A DNA stretch of 8,869 nt. Source: Cryomorphaceae bacterium (GTDB taxonomy: Bacteria; Bacteroidota; Bacteroidia; Flavobacteriales_G; Salibacteraceae). Each line of letters starts with the position of its first letter. The stretch's first letter is position 1. The notes beneath the pieces are model-generated. The model ran no database searches and had not been told where the DNA came from. It was given only the letters and a program-made list of their open reading frames with translations. This document shows, piece after piece, positions 6,856 through 8,869 of the stretch. The DNA lies in the NCBI GenBank assembly GCA_003564735.1, contig PXEK01000130.1, positions 1-8,869 on the forward strand, in the 5' to 3' direction. The translations under genes were made by a program, and so were the position numbers.

Positions 6856-7459
6856 CAGTCGGGTTTTCGAGTAAATCCTTGATGGATGCATAGGTATTTT
6901 CGTAAAAAATATCCATCTCGCCGGCACTGAGCCATTTCACCTCCGTAATATCCTCTTCTGTTTGTGGTGTGAGTTCGCAATCACCGGCACTCTTCATTGT
7001 AAACCAATAGGTTTGCTTGAGCGCAAAACTATTTTTATACTCATAAACGTGAAAAGTATCATTCGCACGACCTGTAATTATAGGTGGTTTAATGCCGCAC
7101 TCTTCGGCCACCTCCCTAACGGCGCATTCCTCAATGCTCTCATCTTTTTCTCTTTTCCCCTTGGGTAAATCCCACTTGCCCAATCTTTTGATTGCCAGTA
7201 ATTGGTTCTGACCATTATAAACAATACCCCCTGCCGCCTCAATGAAATGAAACTGATTTTTAAAATTTTGAAATGCCTTTTTTTGGTCAAAACCACAGCA
7301 AACCAATGCCTGAATATGCGGACTTTCCCCAATGATGCGGTATATATTTTCAGGGGTACATGCTGATAATTCTACATTCAATATCGCCATCTGAGAAGAG
7401 GGCTCATCGCCGGTTTGACAAAAAATAAGCGGGATATGGTTGAAAAAAACTTTATACAT
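6851..7459 (-). CDS. Nudix hydrolase
   Basis: A 202-aa protein hydrolysing some nucleoside diphosphate linked to X; substrate unknown. The Nudix box is perfect: G101-x5-E107-x7-REVAEECGI, with metal-binding residues in R115-E116-V-A-E119-E120. It is preceded by KWDLPKGK, common in MutT/Ap4A-type members. The N-terminal ~75 residues (MYKVFFNHIPLIF onward) are an extension found in Bacteroidota relatives and precede the fold proper, which starts near AAGGIVYN. I chose the ATG at 7459 (MYKVF) over the longer frame from 7495, because related proteins start at MYKVF and the extra 12 residues would overlap the divergent pyrE. This puts its start 7 bp from that of pyrE. The gene ends 54 bp before the InsA-like gene. 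Function class certain; start moderately sure. Confidence 0.9.
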   Translation of the reverse strand: MYKVFFNHIPLIFCQTGDEPSSQMAILNVELSACTPENIYRIIGESPHIQALVCCGFDQKKAFQNFKNQFHFIEAAGGIVYNGQNQLLAIKRLGKWDLPKGKREKDESIEECAVREVAEECGIKPPIITGRANDTFHVYEYKNSFALKQTYWFTMKSAGDCELTPQTEEDITEVKWLSAGEMDIFYENTYASIKDLLENPTV

Positions 7460-7462
7460 TTG
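7455..7462 (+). promoter_or_regulatory. Candidate -7 element for pyrE, inside the Nudix start region
   Basis: TACATTTG matches TAnnTTTG exactly and contains the Nudix start codon on the other strand. No TTTG lies at 19-21 bp upstream, so the match may be chance. If used, the pyrE transcript would start almost at its ATG. Confidence 0.25.
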
Positions 7463-7466
7463 TTCT

Positions 7467-8111
7467 ATGAATATGATGGATGATTCAGCGCTCAAAATAG
7501 CACAATTTTTACTTCAAATCAAAGCCGTTGAGCTAAAACCCGGCGAACCTTTTACTTGGGCCGCCGGTTGGAAGTCGCCCATTTACTGCGACAACCGAAA
7601 AATTTTATCTTACCCCAAAGTACGCAATTTGGTACGGCAAGAATTTGTACGCACTATTGATGCTAATTTTGGTAAACCCGATGTAATCGCCGGGGTAGCC
7701 ACAGGAGGTATAGCCCTAGGTGTTTTAATAGCTCAAGAAATGGGGTTGCCCTTCGTTTATGTACGACCCGAACCCAAAGGGCACGGCAAGGGGAAGCAAA
7801 TCGAAGGAGTCTTAGAAAAAGGACAGTCGGTAATTGTAATTGAGGATCTCATCTCTACCGGCAGCAGTAGCGCCAAAGCCATCAAGGCCATAAAAAATGA
7901 GGGAGCCATAGTTAAAGGAATGGTAGCTGTGTTTACCTACGGTTTTGAGGTTTCTAAGAAAAACCTGCTACGCGATGCGCAATGTCCTTTTTACACACTG
8001 AGCGATTACAAAAACCTTTTGAAGCAGGCTGTAGCCCAAAATTATATTGCAGAAAAAGATTTAAAGATGCTGGAAAAATGGAACGAGAATCCGGCAGAAT
8101 GGGGAAAATAA
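7467..8111 (+). CDS. pyrE: Orotate phosphoribosyltransferase
   Basis: A 214-aa cytosolic enzyme converting orotate and PRPP to OMP and pyrophosphate, the fifth step of de novo pyrimidine synthesis; it functions as a dimer. The N-terminal FTWAAGWKSPIYCDNR (residues 29-44) is a family hallmark. The mobile catalytic loop is RPEPKGHGKGK (100-110), and the PRPP-binding segment is VIVIEDLISTGSS (122-134) with the acidic pair E126-D127. The frame can be opened back to a TTG at 7440, but the ATG at 7467 gives an N-terminus of the length seen in flavobacterial PyrE; ATGs at 7473 and 7476 are close alternatives. No Shine-Dalgarno is visible. It is divergent from the Nudix gene and followed by a SRPBCC gene, a familiar Bacteroidota neighbourhood. 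All expected motifs are present. Confidence 0.96.
   Translation: MNMMDDSALKIAQFLLQIKAVELKPGEPFTWAAGWKSPIYCDNRKILSYPKVRNLVRQEFVRTIDANFGKPDVIAGVATGGIALGVLIAQEMGLPFVYVRPEPKGHGKGKQIEGVLEKGQSVIVIEDLISTGSSSAKAIKAIKNEGAIVKGMVAVFTYGFEVSKKNLLRDAQCPFYTLSDYKNLLKQAVAQNYIAEKDLKMLEKWNENPAEWGK
7493..7523 (-). promoter_or_regulatory. Candidate Nudix promoter inside pyrE
   Basis: The minus strand reads TTTG at 7523-7520, a 20-bp spacer, then TATTTTG at 7499-7493, one base short of TAnnTTTG. Transcription from here would give a leader of about 25-30 bases before the ATG at 7459. Because the genes are head to head, any Nudix promoter must lie within pyrE coding DNA. Confidence 0.28.
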
Positions 8112-8296
8112 GCTATGAAAAATCGTAAAAAAAACATCTCGACGATTTAAGTCTGAATATGCTCATGTTTTAACGATAGAGGTTTCAACAAAAAACATGC
8201 GACATTTTTACCGGATCAGTTGCTCTTCTGCTCATCACGCCATTTAAACAATTCCATTGGGTAAAAATTACTTTTATTAAAAACAAAAAACAGGTT
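8112..8296. other. Intergenic region between pyrE and the SRPBCC gene
   Basis: 185 bp with no supported gene. It holds two weak inverted repeats: AAATCGT/ACGATTT (8120-8126 and 8142-8148, 15-base loop) and CATGTTTT/AAAACATG (8164-8171 and 8192-8199, 20-base loop). Neither has a proper T-run, so termination of pyrE here is uncertain. No convincing TTTG/TAnnTTTG pair was found for the SRPBCC gene. Confidence 0.4.
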
Positions 8297-8689
8297 ATGA
8301 CGACGATTAAAAGCGAGAAAAAAACTATTGGGAAAAACAAAAGCGAAGTGGCCGACTTTCTTCGCAACTTAAACAATTTGGAGAAGCTCATGCCTATGGA
8401 TAAAATCGAAGATTGGCAGTCAGAGGAAAATCGTTGTTCATTTAAAATAAAAGGTTTGGCAGGTATTGGCATGAAGCTCAAATCAGAAGACAGCAATAAA
8501 ATCACTTTGGCCTCAGAGGGTAAAAACCCTTTCGATTTTACCCTCGACCTGCTTTTTGACGGTGACGACGAACAAACCGAGGTTCAATTGGAATTTAACG
8601 GCGATATGAATTCCTTCACGGCCATGATGGTGAAAAAGCCGCTAAAGAACTTTTTTGATATGCTGGTTGATAATTTTGCGAAGCAATAA
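8297..8689 (+). CDS. SRPBCC/START-like (polyketide cyclase, Coq10-type) small protein
   Basis: A 130-aa soluble protein predicted to adopt the helix-grip SRPBCC fold with a hydrophobic ligand cavity. The N-terminal strand TTIKSEKKTIG is followed by a helix with VADFLRNLNNLEKLMP (residues 18-33), then WQSEENRCSFKIKGLAGIGM, a strand-rich middle (NPFDFTLDLLF, EVQLEFNGDMN), and a long C-terminal helix (MMVKKPLKNFFDMLVDNF). That pattern fits the small SRPBCC proteins that follow pyrE in many Bacteroidota. The ligand and job are unknown, and membership of the Coq10 branch does not imply ubiquinone binding here. The ATG at 8297 has CAGGTT just upstream, a weak Shine-Dalgarno-like AGG. It lies 185 bp from pyrE, so co-transcription is possible but not evident. 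Confidence 0.82.
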   Translation: MTTIKSEKKTIGKNKSEVADFLRNLNNLEKLMPMDKIEDWQSEENRCSFKIKGLAGIGMKLKSEDSNKITLASEGKNPFDFTLDLLFDGDDEQTEVQLEFNGDMNSFTAMMVKKPLKNFFDMLVDNFAKQ

Positions 8690-8741
8690 AATACTGAATA
8701 AGCTTACGCAGCTCTTTGAAGGTTCACTCCTGTAAATTTAT

Positions 8742-8764
8742 ATCAATGCTTCTTTAGCGTTGAT
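8742..8764. terminator. Hairpin after the SRPBCC gene, possible terminator
   Basis: ATCAATGCT (8742-8750) pairs with AGCGTTGAT (8756-8764), 9 bp including one G-T pair, around the loop TCTTT. It lies about 50 bases after the SRPBCC stop. The downstream plus-strand sequence is A-rich rather than T-rich, so it is a weak intrinsic terminator. It may instead be an RNA end-protecting stem. Confidence 0.33.
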
Positions 8765-8804
8765 TCAAAACAACGTGTAAATACAATTAACCGAATATGT
8801 AATT

Positions 8805-8869
8805 CCGTACCTACGGCACGGCGTGGGGCGTGCATCCGGTTTTTTATACCCGTGTTTTGTCCCTAACGG
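8805..8869. repeat. Cluster of short palindromes, REP-like element cut by the right edge
   Basis: Three small stems lie within 65 bases: CCGTA-CC-TACGG (8805-8816); GCACG and CGTGC (8816-8820, 8829-8833) around a G-rich loop; and GTCCC-TAAC-GG at 8859-8869, whose right arm is cut by the window end. The G/C-rich, palindromic makeup differs from the AT-rich surroundings. It resembles dispersed intergenic repeats I recall from Bacteroidota genomes. Copy number cannot be judged from one window. Confidence 0.45.

Noticed and set aside
7440..7466. pyrE extended upstream to a TTG at 7440
   Set aside because: The extra residues MKKTLYICS have no family counterpart and lie in Nudix coding DNA; ATG at 7467 gives the normal length.
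7459..7495. A longer Nudix start at 7495 adding 12 residues (MSAESSIIFIEQ)
   Set aside because: It would overlap the divergent pyrE start by 29 bp, and relatives appear to begin at MYKVF, which is the ATG at 7459.
8117..8152. An 11-codon frame just after pyrE (MKNRKKNISTI)
   Set aside because: Too short and A-rich to distinguish from chance; no start signal beyond the ATG.
8185..8505. Minus-strand 106-codon frame
   Set aside because: It overlaps most of the N-terminal half of the SRPBCC gene antisense; the plus-strand product has a clear fold and the minus-strand one does not.
1..8869. CRISPR arrays, tRNA or rRNA genes and known riboswitches
   Set aside because: I saw no regularly spaced repeats, no tRNA cloverleaf with a T-loop, and no conserved riboswitch core on either strand.

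Overview
The window looks like chromosomal DNA from a Bacteroidota bacterium, most likely a marine or freshwater Flavobacteriales-type lineage. The reasons are the protein flavour (PyrE, Nudix and SRPBCC versions typical of that group), an AT-rich sequence, the near absence of Shine-Dalgarno sites, and several matches to the TTTG / TAnnTTTG promoter pattern of that phylum. This placement is inference from sequence style, not from a database match.

Left and centre (1-6796), all on the minus strand: reading in the direction of transcription there is (i) a small IS1 InsA-like zinc-ribbon/HTH protein (6796-6368); (ii) an uptake operon of outer-membrane porin (6247-4916), two-helix DUF4212 symporter small subunit (4897-4628) and VC_2705-type sodium:solute symporter (4533-2863), closed by a hairpin terminator (2834-2801); (iii) a 71-aa two-helix membrane protein with a TTG start (2716-2501), overlapping by 8 bp (iv) a large sensor in which a 13-helix SSS transporter domain, a STAC domain and a histidine kinase are fused (2508 to beyond the left edge). 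The sensor gene is open for all 836 codons visible and is cut by the window edge just after the kinase G1 box.

Right (6851-8869): a Nudix hydrolase on the minus strand lies head to head with pyrE on the plus strand, the two most likely start codons being only 7 bp apart. A SRPBCC/START-like protein gene follows pyrE. The last ~80 bases hold a cluster of short G/C-rich palindromes that resembles a dispersed REP-like element and is cut by the right edge.

How the genes may work together: the porin would pass a small solute across the outer membrane, the DUF4212/SSS pair would drive it through the inner membrane with sodium, and the SSS-STAC-kinase would sense the same or a related solute, or its flux. 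In proteobacteria these families are linked to acetate and general carbon-source control (CrbS, CbrA, VC_2705), so acetate or another short monocarboxylate is the leading but unproven guess. The most unusual parts are the small protein coupled to the sensor, the non-transposase InsA-like protein at the head of the cluster, and the repeat structures that coincide with candidate promoters in front of it and of the porin.
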